64,000 nucleotides of DNA, taken from Desmodesmus armatus. Taxonomy: Eukaryota > Chlorophyta > Chlorophyceae > Sphaeropleales > Scenedesmaceae. This document shows positions 63,871-64,000 of the stretch, one piece after another (position 1 is the first letter of the stretch; every line of letters begins with the position of its first letter). The notes beneath the pieces were generated by a model. It did no database searches. It was given only the letters and a program-made list of their open reading frames with translations, and was not told the DNA's origin. The position numbers and the translations under genes are program-made. The stretch is taken from assembly GCA_007449985.2 (NCBI GenBank), contig VIIQ02000659.1, forward strand, positions 436,501-500,500, in the 5' to 3' direction.

Positions 63871-64000
63871 TTGAGTTCTACCCTGGACATATGATCGCAA
63901 CATGCCTAGCGGTTTGGGTGGCCCGAGGGGCTCGGTCCAGCTGATTTTGCATATTTCTGGGGGAAGAAGATGTTCAAACGTAGACACATTGACACACAAC

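Overview
The window is nuclear DNA of a eukaryote, most likely a chlorophycean green alga. Genes are split into many short exons by GT-AG introns that are T/G-rich on the sense strand. Proteins carry long Gln, Ala and Ser runs. The gene set includes an N-terminal sterol C24-methyltransferase fragment, an organelle-type helical-repeat (octotricopeptide/FASTK-like) protein, a three-repeat MYB3R factor, CstF77 and an algal-type FkbM methyltransferase. I cannot name the genus. Exon models were built by hand from splice sites and frame continuity. They close in frame throughout, but exon edges may be off by a base or two.

Layout: 1.3-4.6 kb (-) is a secreted, modular Ala/Ser-alternating (silk-like) protein. 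6.2-7.4 kb (-) is a dual-specificity phosphatase. 8.1-10.3 kb (-) is a conserved protein of unknown function. 10.6-16.0 kb (+) is an F-box/LRR protein, head-to-head with the previous gene. 17.1-21.6 kb (+) is an old-yellow-enzyme/OPDA-reductase-like flavoprotein. 23.4-30.3 kb (-) is the helical-repeat protein. It is head-to-head with CstF77 at 30.7-37.5 kb (+), which has an apparent 1-bp frameshift. 38.5-43.7 kb (+) is MYB3R with a huge Gln/Ala tail. 44.2-53.6 kb (+) is a membrane-anchored FkbM-type methyltransferase. 54.3-58.7 kb (+) is the 5' part of sterol methyltransferase. 59-64 kb is repeat DNA, including about ten divergent copies of a ~260-bp satellite. No rRNA, tRNA, CRISPR or prokaryotic operon structure was seen.

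The genes look like independent housekeeping or regulatory loci, not one pathway. Three points stand out. The first is the silk-like protein, built from symmetric phase-1 exons. The second is a recurring pattern in most genes: a neighbouring intron holds degenerate tandem copies of an exon edge with its splice site ('decoy exons'). The third is (TGTGC)n pentamer runs lying directly upstream of several 3' splice sites.
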